Positions 16,231 to 25,784 of a DNA stretch of 64,000 nucleotides are shown here, piece by piece (within the stretch, counting starts at the first letter, position 1; the number at the start of each line of letters is the position of its first letter). The position numbers and the translations under genes are program-made. Source of the DNA: Delta-02 sp964513565 (GTDB taxonomy: Bacteria > Desulfobacterota > Syntrophorhabdia > Syntrophorhabdales > Syntrophorhabdaceae). The DNA lies in assembly GCA_964513565.1 (NCBI GenBank), contig CAZENE010000002.1:62001-126000 (forward strand), in the 5' to 3' direction. The notes beneath the pieces were generated by a model. The model was not told where the DNA came from, ran no database searches, and worked only from the letters and a program-made list of their open reading frames with translations.

Positions 16231-17594
16231 GAAATATCCTGGTCGTCGATGACGAAAAGAACCTTCTGGAATTGATCGCGATGGGATTGGAAGCTGCCGG
16301 GTATGACGTAAATACCGCGACAAATGAGCCGGAAGCGCTGACGCATATAAAAGAACAGGCGATAGACCTCGCTGTCCTCGATCTTCAGCTTGCCGATACA
16401 GACGGCATAAGCCTTATGGAAAAGATCCATTCAATAAATCCGCGGCTGCCGGTCATCATCCTTACAGGGTACGGAAGCATAGCCAATGCCGTCGACGCGA
16501 TGAAGCGCGGTGCTTACAGTTATCTCACCAAGCCATTCGATTCCGAGGTCCTGCTGTTCGAGATCGGCAAGATAATGGACAGTCGGCGTATGTCGACAGA
16601 GATCGAAAGGCTGAAAGGGCTCCTCGAATCAAAGTACAGCTTTGGGAACATCATAGCCAGAAGCAAGAAAATGCAGGAGGTGCTTGAGACAATATCGCGC
16701 ATAGCGAAGACCGATTCCACCGTAGTCCTTCTCGGAGAAAGCGGGACAGGAAAAGACCTTATAGCTAAGGCGATCCATGTCGCAAGCGGCAGGAAAGACC
16801 ACCCGTTCGTCGCGATAAACTGTGCGGCCCTTCCGGAGGCATTGCTTGAAAGTAATCTGTTCGGGCACGAAAAAGGGGCCTTCAGCGGGGCCATAAAGGA
16901 AACGAAAGGCCTTTTCCTTCAGGCGCATGGGGGTACAATATTTCTCGATGAGATAGCGGATATGCCACTGTCCATCCAGGCGAAAATACTTCGGGTCATT
17001 CAGGAAAAACAGATCCGTCCGGTCGGCAGCGAAAAGGTGATCGACGTCGACGTCAGGATCATTACCGCGACAAACAAGAATCTGGAAGAGATGGTAAAGC
17101 TCGATCTTTTCCGGGAGGATCTTTATTACAGGATCCACGTGATACCGATCCATCTCCCGGCGCTCAGGGACCGGAAGGAGGATATCCCTCCCCTCGTCGA
17201 TGTTTTCGTGGAGAAAGCCGCATCGCTGATGAAGAAGATCATTAAGGGTGTAGCTCCGCAGGCAATGCAAAAGCTGATGCTGTACGACTGGCCTGGTAAT
17301 ATCCGCGAACTGGAAAATGTCATAGAGTACGCCGCCGCGATGACCGACAGGGAATATATAACCGATGACCTTGTTCTCCAGACAAAAGGCGTTGTATCCC
17401 AGGAACCTGTCAGACCTCTCAAGCAGGCTAAGGACGCATTTGAAAAAAGCTATCTCATCTACCTTTTAGAGATATGTAAAGGGAATATCAGTGAAGTGGC
17501 CAAATTTGCAGGAAAATACCGGGCAGACCTCTACGACCTTTTGAAGAAACATAAACTGAGTCCGGATGATTTTAAAAAGAGGGAATCCGCGTGA
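16221..17594 (+). CDS. NtrC-family sigma-54 activator response regulator
   Basis: 457 residues in three domains. The receiver domain has VVDDEKN, the acceptor Asp near residue 54 in AVLDLQLADTDG, and Lys in YLTKPFD. The AAA+ domain has Walker A GESGTGKD near 172 and the sigma-54 contact loop as GAFSGA near 220, where the usual motif is GAFTGA (Thr to Ser, a mild change); Walker B is GTIFLDEIADM. A Fis-type helix-turn-helix at the end (GNISEVAKFAGKYRADLYDLL) binds enhancers. It is the partner of the kinase at 14761. No clear -24/-12 promoter was found upstream of the secretion operon, so its targets are open. Confidence 0.93.
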   Translation: MSLGNILVVDDEKNLLELIAMGLEAAGYDVNTATNEPEALTHIKEQAIDLAVLDLQLADTDGISLMEKIHSINPRLPVIILTGYGSIANAVDAMKRGAYSYLTKPFDSEVLLFEIGKIMDSRRMSTEIERLKGLLESKYSFGNIIARSKKMQEVLETISRIAKTDSTVVLLGESGTGKDLIAKAIHVASGRKDHPFVAINCAALPEALLESNLFGHEKGAFSGAIKETKGLFLQAHGGTIFLDEIADMPLSIQAKILRVIQEKQIRPVGSEKVIDVDVRIITATNKNLEEMVKLDLFREDLYYRIHVIPIHLPALRDRKEDIPPLVDVFVEKAASLMKKIIKGVAPQAMQKLMLYDWPGNIRELENVIEYAAAMTDREYITDDLVLQTKGVVSQEPVRPLKQAKDAFEKSYLIYLLEICKGNISEVAKFAGKYRADLYDLLKKHKLSPDDFKKRESA

Positions 17595-17610
17595 GGGGGG
17601 AAAACCCCCC
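17595..17610 (+). terminator. G6-A4-C6 hairpin after the sigma-54 activator gene
   Basis: Six G (17595-17600), four A and six C (17605-17610) directly after the stop form a perfect 6-base-pair stem. There is no T-run, so it is either a weak terminator or an mRNA 3'-end stabiliser. Confidence 0.5.
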
Positions 17611-17661
17611 GGGCATGCGACAAACTGGTCATCGCAACTGGCTACAAGAACGAGAACGAAG

Positions 17662-17691
17662 TACGACAAAATTATTGTCGATTCTACGACA
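17662..17691 (+). promoter_or_regulatory. TACGACA direct repeat and CGACAA/TTGTCG palindrome
   Basis: In the 206-base gap before gspG, TACGACA occurs at 17662-17668 and 17685-17691, 23 bases apart, and CGACAA (17664-17669) with TTGTCG (17675-17680) forms an inverted repeat around 5 bases. Overlapping direct and inverted copies are what a dimeric activator or repressor site looks like. The protein that would bind is unknown; the adjacent NtrC-type regulator is one candidate. Confidence 0.4.
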
Positions 17692-17800
17692 TACACGTGA
17701 GAGTAATTTTTGTATTCTTCAATTATAGATCTTCAAACATTGCATAACGTATTTCAATAGAAGATAAACGGCCGACCATGCGGCGGCCGGGGGGTTTCGT

Positions 17801-18223
17801 ATGAGGAAAATGTTTAACAGGCATGACAAGGGTTTCACATTAATAGAATTGCTCGTTGTTATGGTGATCGTTGGACTTCTTGCAGCCCTCGTTGCCCCGA
17901 GGCTTTTCCCGAAGCTTGGAAAAGGGAAGCAAGCTGCGGCAAAAGCCCAGATAGAGCTTCTGGGCCAGGCCCTCGATCAGATGAGGCTCGACATCGGGCG
18001 GTACCCGACAACCCAAGAAGGGCTGAAAGCGCTCGTTACGAATCCGCAAGTCCCGAACTGGGACGGGCCCTACCTCAAGAAGTCGCTCCCGAACGACCCA
18101 TGGGGGAGGCCATACGGCTATCAATCACCGGGAAACCACGGTGAATATGATCTTTACTCATACGGGCGCGACGGATCACCGGCAGGCGAAGGAGAAGATG
18201 CAGACGTAACAAGTTGGCAATAA
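17801..18223 (+). CDS. gspG: Type II secretion major pseudopilin GspG
   Basis: 140 residues with the prepilin motif KGFTLIELLVVMVIVGLLAA: cleavage after Gly11 and N-methylation of Phe by a prepilin peptidase not encoded in this window, with the Glu at mature position 5 present. The globular part has the GspG-specific RYPTTQEGLKALV and the calcium-loop region near the end (LPNDPWGRPYGYQSPG and GEDADVTSW). It builds the periplasmic pseudopilus. It is the first gene of the secretion operon, 25 bases before gspD. Confidence 0.97.
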   Translation: MRKMFNRHDKGFTLIELLVVMVIVGLLAALVAPRLFPKLGKGKQAAAKAQIELLGQALDQMRLDIGRYPTTQEGLKALVTNPQVPNWDGPYLKKSLPNDPWGRPYGYQSPGNHGEYDLYSYGRDGSPAGEGEDADVTSWQ

Positions 18224-18248
18224 TTATGGACATTCCGGAAGGCCAGTC

Positions 18249-20597
18249 ATGAGATATTTTGGGAGCATCGCGTTCTTTGTTTTGCTCGCCTCTTTTCCCG
18301 CATTGAGCGGGGCCGGAGTCTCCGTTGCCGCTGTCAGGAAGGCCAGTGAATTTGAGGTGAATATAACGTCCGAACGCCCGTTGGCATACGATGTCGCACA
18401 GGCAGACCCCGGCACTGTGCCGCGACCGGAGACCGGGGTGTCCCAACAAGTACTGCCTCTTGGCGAAGCCCCGGCACAACCCACCCCGGCGCCGGGGACG
18501 CCGCCACAGCCTCAGGTTCCGCCTCCATCCGCGGGGCCTGAGGTACCCAAACCCCAGCCGCTTGAGCCGGGGCAGTCGGCAGGCGATGCAGGATTCGCTG
18601 CGTCGCCGCCATCCGAGCAACGGAGTGCCCCTGGAAGGACCGCGGGCGCACCCCCGTCATACTCGGTTCGGCCGAACAAAGCCGGGCGAATAAGCCTCAA
18701 TTTCGATGACGCCGATGTATATTCGGTCATACAGACGGTATTTGGAGAAATACTCAAGGTCAATTACATTGTCGATCAGAGGGTCAAAGGACGCGTTACA
18801 TTCCGGTCGGTTGCCCCGGTTGCGATGGACCAGGTTCTCCCTGTCATGGAAACCATACTCCGGATAAACGGTATCGGTATCGTCGAGGAAAGCGGCCTTT
18901 ACAGGATCGTCCCGATCGGCGAGGTAGCCAAGGAACCGGCCCAGATCAAATTCGGCCGGGAACCGGAGAGGATCGCGATACAGGGTAAATCGATAATCCA
19001 GGTGGTGCCCCTCATGCATGTTCATTCGTCTGAGACAATCAAGTTCATAACCCCCTTTCTTACGCAAAGCGCGGTCGTTATCGACCTTCCCAATATAAAC
19101 CATATCGTGATCGTCGATACCGATTCAAATGTGAAAAGGCTCCTTACTCTCATTAACTATTTCGACGGGGAGCAGACAAAGCTCAACAAGCCCCAGGTTT
19201 CCGTTTATAATATCCAGAATGGAAAGGCCAAGGATGTTGCTGCGATTCTGCAGCAGGTGCTCCTTTCCCAGAAGCCGTCCGTACAGCCTGCATCAGCCCA
19301 GACACCGCCGACCGCCGGAGGTGTTGCCGGCATACCGGGCACCGGAGCGTCTGCACAGAGACCATCGGTGCAGACCGCCGGCGGCCAGCAAACCGGTGAC
19401 CTGCTTGTCTCCCCAATAACGAAGATCATTGCGGACGAGAATTTGAATGCCCTCATTATTCTGTCTACACCGGAAGATTACGAGTTCATCAAAACGGCCA
19501 TCGCGCGCATAGATATAATACCCCGGCAGGTGCTTCTCGAAGGCGTTCTGGCGGAGGTGACATTGAGGGATGAGTTGAAACTGGGCATATCGTGGGCCCT
19601 TCAGTTCAATCCCGGAGGCATGGGCGGCATTCTGGGCGGGGTCGACGGTGTGGTTGGCTTTAATGTCCCCGGCGCGACACCGACAGCTACGACCGGCACT
19701 GGCACATTCTCTTTTGCGGGAGAGGTCGGCGGCGACTTCAGGGCGGTCATCGATATGCTTGCCGTCGACAACCGGGCCAAACTTCTCGCGGTACCCCATA
19801 TACTTGTGTCGGACAACAAGGAAGCCCGTATCCAGGTGGGCCAGCAGGTGCCCGTAGTGTCTTCGGAGACCTTCGGCTCGGGGACCATCGCTCCGCAGCG
19901 CACGATTCAGTATAAAGACATTGGGATAATCCTGAAGGTAAAGCCCCGGATCAACGAAGGCGGCCTCGTTACCCTTGACCTCGCACAGGAGGTCTCGTCA
20001 TATGAAACGATAAAGCTCTTCGATAATGAAGATTACATTATTTTGAGAAAAACGGAGACTACGACCAGTCTTGTATGCCAGGACGGCAATACAATAATCA
20101 TCGGCGGCCTGATTCGCGACGATATATCGAGGGCACGCTCAGGCATTCCTTTTCTGAGCAAGATTCCGGTTCTTGGCTGGCTTTTCGGCGCTACCGACGA
20201 CAGCGCAGAAAGGACCGAATTGATCATTTTGCTTACCCCGCGGGTAATACGGAACCATATCGATGCGAAGAATGTAACCTCGGATTATGTTGACAGCATT
20301 ACGAGAACCGGCAAAGGAAGGATAAGGAGAGAGGAATTGATCAAGCAGAAACCGATCACGATACCGCCGGCGCCCATGAGCGACCAGGGAGGCATCCCCG
20401 GGCAGGAACTGGGGATCAAAAGAAGAGAACTGCTTGATCAGCCGCTTCCGGTAACGCCGGACGGAACCAGCCAGCCTTCATTCCAGACTCCCCGGAATGG
20501 CTGGATGAGTTCTCCGACGCCTTCAGGCCAGATCGCGCCGCCGCCGCAAGGTATTCCGGATGGGTTCAAAGCCGGCGAACCCGCCGGAGTCGAATGA
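18249..20597 (+). CDS. gspD: Type II secretion secretin GspD
   Basis: 782 residues with a signal peptide (GSIAFFVLLASFPALSGAG), then a Pro-rich unstructured stretch at about 75-145 that is unusual in length. N-domains follow, beginning ISLNFDDADVYSVIQTVFG (the secretin/TonB short domain), with further ring-building domains interrupted by a second Pro/Gln/Gly-rich insert near 345-385. The C-terminal secretin barrel has the VPVVSSETFGSG and LAVPHILVSDNKEARI stretches and ends LIILLTPRVI; a Pro-rich tail of about 100 residues closes the protein. It forms the outer-membrane channel. No pilotin gene is seen, and the N-terminal Pro-rich part may replace an interaction with another component. Confidence 0.96.
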   Translation: MRYFGSIAFFVLLASFPALSGAGVSVAAVRKASEFEVNITSERPLAYDVAQADPGTVPRPETGVSQQVLPLGEAPAQPTPAPGTPPQPQVPPPSAGPEVPKPQPLEPGQSAGDAGFAASPPSEQRSAPGRTAGAPPSYSVRPNKAGRISLNFDDADVYSVIQTVFGEILKVNYIVDQRVKGRVTFRSVAPVAMDQVLPVMETILRINGIGIVEESGLYRIVPIGEVAKEPAQIKFGREPERIAIQGKSIIQVVPLMHVHSSETIKFITPFLTQSAVVIDLPNINHIVIVDTDSNVKRLLTLINYFDGEQTKLNKPQVSVYNIQNGKAKDVAAILQQVLLSQKPSVQPASAQTPPTAGGVAGIPGTGASAQRPSVQTAGGQQTGDLLVSPITKIIADENLNALIILSTPEDYEFIKTAIARIDIIPRQVLLEGVLAEVTLRDELKLGISWALQFNPGGMGGILGGVDGVVGFNVPGATPTATTGTGTFSFAGEVGGDFRAVIDMLAVDNRAKLLAVPHILVSDNKEARIQVGQQVPVVSSETFGSGTIAPQRTIQYKDIGIILKVKPRINEGGLVTLDLAQEVSSYETIKLFDNEDYIILRKTETTTSLVCQDGNTIIIGGLIRDDISRARSGIPFLSKIPVLGWLFGATDDSAERTELIILLTPRVIRNHIDAKNVTSDYVDSITRTGKGRIRREELIKQKPITIPPAPMSDQGGIPGQELGIKRRELLDQPLPVTPDGTSQPSFQTPRNGWMSSPTPSGQIAPPPQGIPDGFKAGEPAGVE

Positions 20598-20609
20598 GTG
20601 CAATGAGTT

Positions 20610-22139
20610 ATGATGGAGAAAGAGATAACATTCCTGAATCCCGAAGAATTTCCCAAGGTGCCCCTCGTCATTGAGGGAATATCGACCCGGTTTATCCGGG
20701 AAAACAAGGTCATACCTTTCGAGCTTAAAAATAATGTCCTTAAGGTCATCATGGCCGACCCGCCGGACAGAGATGTGATCGATGCGCTTCGGGTGGCTGT
20801 GGCCGGCGATGTACGAGTGTATGCCGGGAGCAGGGAAACCATCGAAGAACACCTTGCCAAATTCTACAGCCAGGAAGAGCAAAACATCAACCGGATCATA
20901 GAAGGGATCGATGAAGAAAGTCAGGGGATAGCCAACGGGATTGACGAGGAGGACATAGGGCACCTCAAAGACCTAGCTTCCGAAGCGCCGATCATAAAGC
21001 TCGTAAACCTTCTCATTACCCGGGCTGTCGAGAGCCGGGCGAGCGATATTCATATCGAGCCTTTTGCGGATGAGGTCAAGGTACGTTACCGTATCGACGG
21101 TGTCTTAAGCGACGTCGAATCGGCCCCGAAAAGGCTGCAGGCTGCCATCGTCTCCCGCATCAAGATCATGGCCAAACTTAATATTGCCGAACGCAGACTC
21201 CCCCAGGACGGGCGCATAAGGCTTCTTGTCGGCGACAGGGAGATCGATCTTCGCGTTTCGACAATACCCATTCTGCACGGGGAAAGCATCGTTATGAGGA
21301 TACTCGATAAGGAGAGTATCGTTATAGACCTCAATGCGCTCGGGTTCATGCCGGACATGCTCATGAATTTCAACCAGCTCATCCAGAGGCCGAACGGGAT
21401 AATACTCGTCACCGGGCCGACAGGAAGCGGAAAAACGACGACGCTTTATGGGGCCCTCGACAAGATAAATTCCCCGGATAAGAAAATAATAACCGTCGAA
21501 GACCCTATTGAATACCAGTTAAAAGGGATCAACCAGATACAGGTTCGACCCAATATTGGCTTAAGCTTTACGAATACGTTGCGGCACATCGTTCGCCAGG
21601 ACCCCGATGTCGTCATGATCGGGGAGATCCGCGACCTCGAGACTGCGGAGATCGCCATACAGGCTGCCCTGACAGGTCATCTTGTCTTCTCGACCCTACA
21701 TACGAACGACGCGCCAAGTGCGATCACCAGGCTCCTCGATATGGGGGTCGAGGCATTTCTGCTTTCTTCCACGATACGCGGCATCCTCGCCCAGAGGCTG
21801 GTCAGGGTCATATGTGCCCAGTGCAAAGCCGAAGATACATCATCAGAACAATTTGAGGAGCTGGTTGCGCTTGGCTTTCCGGAAGACGCCCGCATTTACC
21901 GCGGCACGGGATGCGAAGTCTGTACATACACAGGGTTCAGGGGACGCATGGGCCTTTTCGAGTTCCTCATAATCGATGATGCGATACGCAGGCTGATTCT
22001 CAAAAATGCCGATGAAGGGCAGATACGTGAATCTGCCCGGAAAAACGGAATGAAGACGCTCCTTGAAGACGGCATAAGAAAGATCGAGGTGGGTTCGACA
22101 ACCCTTGGCGAGGTGTTCCGGGTGACACGGGAGGATTAA
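20610..22139 (+). CDS. gspE: Type II secretion ATPase GspE
   Basis: 509 residues. The N-terminal GspE/PilB domain is followed by the ATPase with Walker A GPTGSGKTTT near 269, Asp box EDPIEYQ, Walker B GEIRDLETAEIA and the His box LHTNDA. The zinc-binding tetracysteine is complete: CAQC near 401 and CEVC near 435. It powers pseudopilus assembly from the cytoplasm. ATG 20610 is followed by a second in-frame ATG one codon later; either could be used. GspF begins on the base after the stop. Confidence 0.97.
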   Translation: MMEKEITFLNPEEFPKVPLVIEGISTRFIRENKVIPFELKNNVLKVIMADPPDRDVIDALRVAVAGDVRVYAGSRETIEEHLAKFYSQEEQNINRIIEGIDEESQGIANGIDEEDIGHLKDLASEAPIIKLVNLLITRAVESRASDIHIEPFADEVKVRYRIDGVLSDVESAPKRLQAAIVSRIKIMAKLNIAERRLPQDGRIRLLVGDREIDLRVSTIPILHGESIVMRILDKESIVIDLNALGFMPDMLMNFNQLIQRPNGIILVTGPTGSGKTTTLYGALDKINSPDKKIITVEDPIEYQLKGINQIQVRPNIGLSFTNTLRHIVRQDPDVVMIGEIRDLETAEIAIQAALTGHLVFSTLHTNDAPSAITRLLDMGVEAFLLSSTIRGILAQRLVRVICAQCKAEDTSSEQFEELVALGFPEDARIYRGTGCEVCTYTGFRGRMGLFEFLIIDDAIRRLILKNADEGQIRESARKNGMKTLLEDGIRKIEVGSTTLGEVFRVTRED

Positions 22140-23333
22140 GTGGCGATGTATTCATATACGGCCACGACATTTGAGGGAAATATCGTTGAAGGTGTTGTCG
22201 AGGCACCGGATGAGCGGTCCGCTGTCGAAAAGATCCGGAATAGCGGCATCATACCTGTCAGGATATCGGTCCCGGCAACAAGTGCGAAAAAAAAATTCTC
22301 GTTGCGGTCTTCCCGGGGAGACCTTTTGACCTTTACGACCGAACTTTCGGCACTCTTGAGCGCGGGTCTGCCCATTGACCGAAGCCTGAACATCCTCTCC
22401 GGTATATCGGAAGGCGAGCGCATGAAGGAGGTAATAAATTCCGTCTTGACCGGCATCAGGGGAGGAAGCTCCTTTTCCGAGTCCCTCCAGAAACATCCCG
22501 ACATTTTTCCGAAGCTTTATATCAGCATGGTGCGCGCGGGTGAAACAGGCGGTGTTCTGGACATCGTCCTCGACAAACTGAACGAATTCCTGGAGACTGC
22601 GAAGGAGCTCAGGGACAGCGTCGTTTCCGCAATGGTCTATCCGCTTATCCTGACCCTGACCGGGGGGATATCGATAGTGATCCTCCTGACGTTTGTCATT
22701 CCCCGATTTTCGGCGATCTTTGACGAGATCGGCGGTGTCCTGCCCTTTTCGACGCGCTTCATCCTCGGGATCAGCGTAACGCTCCGGTCGTACTGGTGGA
22801 TGTTCTTTCCGGCAATTATCGCGGTTGTTTTGTTCTTCCGGGCTTACGGCAGGACCGAAAGGGGCGCAAATACGCTGGACGAACTAAAATTGAAATTGCT
22901 TGGCGATGTTGTAACGAAACTTGAAACAGCGCGTTTCTGCCGGACATTGGGGACCCTGCTCAGAAGCGGAGTGCCCCTCCTGCAGGCTCTCAGCAACGCG
23001 AAGGAAGTTATAGGGAACAGGATCATTGCCGGAAACATCGATGCTATAACGAAAAATGTGCGGGAGGGGAAAGGCATCGCGGCGCCACTCATGGACGCAG
23101 GCATTTTTCCCCGGCTTGCGCTTTCGATGATAAAGGTCGGAGAAGAGACAGGTCAGCTCGATACGATGCTTCTTAAGGTTGCAGCAACCTATGAAAAAGG
23201 TTTGCGTGATGCCGTGAAGAGGTTCATGAGCCTTCTCGAGCCAGCGATAATCCTCGCTATGGGCATAATCATAGCATTCATAGTTGTATCCATGCTGATG
23301 GCCGTTTTCAGCATCCTGGAGCTGCCGTTTTGA
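22140..23333 (+). CDS. gspF: Type II secretion inner-membrane platform protein GspF
   Basis: 397 residues with two T2SSF domains, the first from about residue 62 (FTTELSALLSAGLPIDRSLN) and the second from about 264 (FCRTLGTLLRSGVPLLQALS), and three membrane segments: about 170-190, 215-235 and the C-terminal one. GTG 22140 follows GGGAGG at 5 bases, a better fit than ATG 22146. It anchors the assembly platform and contacts GspE and GspL. The stop overlaps the start of the next gene. Confidence 0.96.
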   Translation: MAMYSYTATTFEGNIVEGVVEAPDERSAVEKIRNSGIIPVRISVPATSAKKKFSLRSSRGDLLTFTTELSALLSAGLPIDRSLNILSGISEGERMKEVINSVLTGIRGGSSFSESLQKHPDIFPKLYISMVRAGETGGVLDIVLDKLNEFLETAKELRDSVVSAMVYPLILTLTGGISIVILLTFVIPRFSAIFDEIGGVLPFSTRFILGISVTLRSYWWMFFPAIIAVVLFFRAYGRTERGANTLDELKLKLLGDVVTKLETARFCRTLGTLLRSGVPLLQALSNAKEVIGNRIIAGNIDAITKNVREGKGIAAPLMDAGIFPRLALSMIKVGEETGQLDTMLLKVAATYEKGLRDAVKRFMSLLEPAIILAMGIIIAFIVVSMLMAVFSILELPF

Positions 23334-23800
23334 AAACTATAACGAAAAAAATATTCAAGAAACGTTCAGGAGAACACGGTTTCACCCTTATCGAGATCAT
23401 TATGGTGATGGTGCTGATCCTCATTATGCTCGGAGTTTCGACCGCCTTTTTTGCCAACAGGCTGCCGTCTGAAAATTTGAGCGCTGCAGGCCGCGAGATG
23501 TCGGCCATGCTAAGGTTCGCCCGGATGCTTGCCAGGAACAGCGGAGAACCCCACTCTGTTTTGATCGATCTCGATACGGGGCGTTATGGTATCCCTGGAG
23601 TGCAAACCCGCAGCGTTCCGAAGGGTATAACCGTAAAGATCGCGGACCCTCTTGAGGGCGATGTGACGCGGGGGGAATATTTTGTTGTTTTCAATGAAAC
23701 AGGTGGGGTGAAATGGGGCCGCATTACCCTTGCCGGGAGCAAAAAAATGCTCCATATCGATCTCGATCCCGTCCTGGGAGCGGTTATAGCAAGGCAATGA
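23330..23800 (+). CDS. gspH: Type II secretion minor pseudopilin GspH
   Basis: 156 residues with the prepilin motif HGFTLIEIIMVMVLILIMLG near the N-terminus (cleavage after Gly17), followed by the GspH/FimT-like body (AAGREMSAMLRFARMLARNSGEPHSVLID). The start is TTG 23330, overlapping the gspF stop by 4 bases. The assignment to GspH rests on the position between F and I and on the FimT-like body; sequence in this family is weakly conserved. Confidence 0.88.
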   Translation: MKTITKKIFKKRSGEHGFTLIEIIMVMVLILIMLGVSTAFFANRLPSENLSAAGREMSAMLRFARMLARNSGEPHSVLIDLDTGRYGIPGVQTRSVPKGITVKIADPLEGDVTRGEYFVVFNETGGVKWGRITLAGSKKMLHIDLDPVLGAVIARQ

Positions 23801-23815
23801 TCGAGGGCCGGATAC

Positions 23816-24235
23816 ATGCGGAAACCATATACAGCGCTTAGACGAAGCGATGGTTTTACGCTTCTTGAGGTGATGGTTGCCTTTGCGCTTCTCGCTTCGA
23901 CAGTCACGGTTATACTGCAGTTGTTCTCTTCGAACCTGCAGGTTATTGCCCGTTCTGAGGATTATGTCTGGATGAGCGCCCGGGCGCAGGCGCAAATGAG
24001 AGAAACACTCGATCGTGAGGACCTGACGGAAGGGACACAGAGCGAAACGACCCCCGACGGCTATACGGTGGAAACCGTGATATCCAGGGTCCTTGAAGCC
24101 AGGACGCGCGAATTGCCGCTCGAATTACTGGAGATTGCCGTAAAGCTAACCTGGCAGGACGGCGGAGCATCCGAGAGGTCAATGACGGTAAGGACTATGA
24201 AGATGGCTAAAAAAGAACAGGTTGGCCGGATGTGA
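23816..24235 (+). CDS. gspI: Type II secretion minor pseudopilin GspI
   Basis: 139 residues with the prepilin motif DGFTLLEVMVAFALLASTV, cleaved after Gly13. The short body ends in the GspI-like strand LELLEIAVKLTWQDGG. GspI forms the tip complex with GspJ and GspK. The stop overlaps the GTG start of the next gene (GTGA). Confidence 0.9.
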   Translation: MRKPYTALRRSDGFTLLEVMVAFALLASTVTVILQLFSSNLQVIARSEDYVWMSARAQAQMRETLDREDLTEGTQSETTPDGYTVETVISRVLEARTRELPLELLEIAVKLTWQDGGASERSMTVRTMKMAKKEQVGRM

Positions 24236-24831
24236 GAAAACGACCGGCCGGATTCACGCTCCTTGAAGTGCTGATCTCCATCACGCTCATCAGCCTCATT
24301 GTGGTTATAATGGCTGGCGCCTTGCGGCTTTCCTACCGTTCCATCGACAGGGGGGAGGCACGATCGGCCTACCTGGAAAGGCTAAAAGCTACTTTTTCCC
24401 TTGTAGACAATCAGTTCCAGTCAGCAATACCGCTTGCCAGGCAGGATGACGAAGCGGGGCGCTTCTTTTTTGAAGGGTCTTCCGACAGGGTCGAGTTTGC
24501 TTCAAATCACTCTTTGACCTCGGGACGGCACGGGTATGCCGTCGTGAGATACACGGCAAGACGTGCAGACAACGGCACGGTGGCGTTTTATGTTGAAGAG
24601 AACACCGTGGGTCTTCAAAATAAACAGGAGATCAGGCTGATCGAAGGACTAAGCGATATACGCTTTGAGTATTATCGCAAAGAAAGCGATGCCGAAGAGG
24701 CAGAAGGTGAATGGGTCGAGACATGGACCGACGAACTTCTTTTCCCCCGGAAGATAAGGGTGACCCTGATCTTTCCGGATCAAAAGATCGTTTTGACGGT
24801 ACCGGTCAGGGCTAATAGGGTGAAAACGTGA
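24232..24831 (+). CDS. gspJ: Type II secretion minor pseudopilin GspJ
   Basis: 199 residues starting at GTG 24232, with the prepilin motif AGFTLLEVLISITLISLIVV close to the N-terminus. The body includes LIEGLSDIRFEYYRK, the conserved GspJ segment before the C-terminal strands. It is part of the pseudopilus tip complex. The stop overlaps the GTG start of gspK. Confidence 0.9.
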   Translation: MRKRPAGFTLLEVLISITLISLIVVIMAGALRLSYRSIDRGEARSAYLERLKATFSLVDNQFQSAIPLARQDDEAGRFFFEGSSDRVEFASNHSLTSGRHGYAVVRYTARRADNGTVAFYVEENTVGLQNKQEIRLIEGLSDIRFEYYRKESDAEEAEGEWVETWTDELLFPRKIRVTLIFPDQKIVLTVPVRANRVKT

Positions 24832-25784
24832 TCAGGTCGGAAAAAGGCATTGCGATCATAATGGTCCTCTGGGTCATAACGATCCTCATGACGCTTGTCC
24901 TCTCATTTTCGTTCCTGATACGGACGGACGCGCATTCGACGATATTTTTCAAAGAGGGCCTGCAAAAAAAGTTTATTGCGGAGGCCGGGCTCGAACGGGC
25001 CATCCTCGAGATATACCACCGTCAGACCTACCGCGAACAAACGGTCGTTGTCGAAGGAAACGAGGTGGTTCGCATCGACGGCCGGCCGTATACGGGCCGC
25101 ATCGAAACAGGCGGCTACAGGTTCAGGCTATTGGCTGAATCGGGCAAGATCGATATTAACAAGATGACGGACCTTACGGGGATAGTCCTGAAAAATCTCC
25201 TTCTCAGTCTCAATGTTTCCCAAAAAAACGCCGATATAATCGTTGACTCGATATTAGATTGGACGGACAACGACAATTTACGCCGGTTGAACGGGGCGGA
25301 GGACGAATATTATCTTTCACTCCAGGTCCCGTACAGAGCGAAGAACGCTCCATTTGACAGCCTTGAGGAGATGCTCCTGATAAAGGGGGTGACTCCCGAG
25401 ATCCTTTTTGGCAGCAATGAACGGAAAGGCATCATCCATTATCTCACAATATACGGTACATCCTCCAAGATCAATATCAATGCTGCCCCCCAGGAGGTTT
25501 TGGCGGCGCTGCCGGGCCTTACTGAAGAGAACGTGAAAAGGATGATAGACCAGAGGGAAGCTGCGGAATTCAAATCGGTACAGGATATCCAGGCGATAAC
25601 GGGCCTGAATTTTCCCGTTCTTGCCCAATATGTCGATATGACCGAAGCCAATACGTATACGATCGAGTCAACAGGCTATCTTGGGGAATCACGGCAGGGT
25701 TACGGAATACGGGCTGTCGTATCCGCCGGGACTACGACACCGCGTTTCCTCATGTATAAAACGCCTTCGGAAACACAGCGATGA
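24828..25784 (+). CDS. gspK: Type II secretion minor pseudopilin GspK
   Basis: 318 residues from GTG 24828. The N-terminal pilin-like segment is EKGIAIIMVLWVITILMTLV; as in other GspK proteins it lacks the Glu at mature position 5. The large alpha domain follows, with ESGKIDINK, DSILDWTDND near residue 145 and the SSKININAAPQEVLAALPG helix-hairpin-helix-like segment near 215. It caps the pseudopilus and may check substrates. The stop overlaps the ATG of gspL. Confidence 0.94.
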   Translation: MIRSEKGIAIIMVLWVITILMTLVLSFSFLIRTDAHSTIFFKEGLQKKFIAEAGLERAILEIYHRQTYREQTVVVEGNEVVRIDGRPYTGRIETGGYRFRLLAESGKIDINKMTDLTGIVLKNLLLSLNVSQKNADIIVDSILDWTDNDNLRRLNGAEDEYYLSLQVPYRAKNAPFDSLEEMLLIKGVTPEILFGSNERKGIIHYLTIYGTSSKININAAPQEVLAALPGLTEENVKRMIDQREAAEFKSVQDIQAITGLNFPVLAQYVDMTEANTYTIESTGYLGESRQGYGIRAVVSAGTTTPRFLMYKTPSETQR

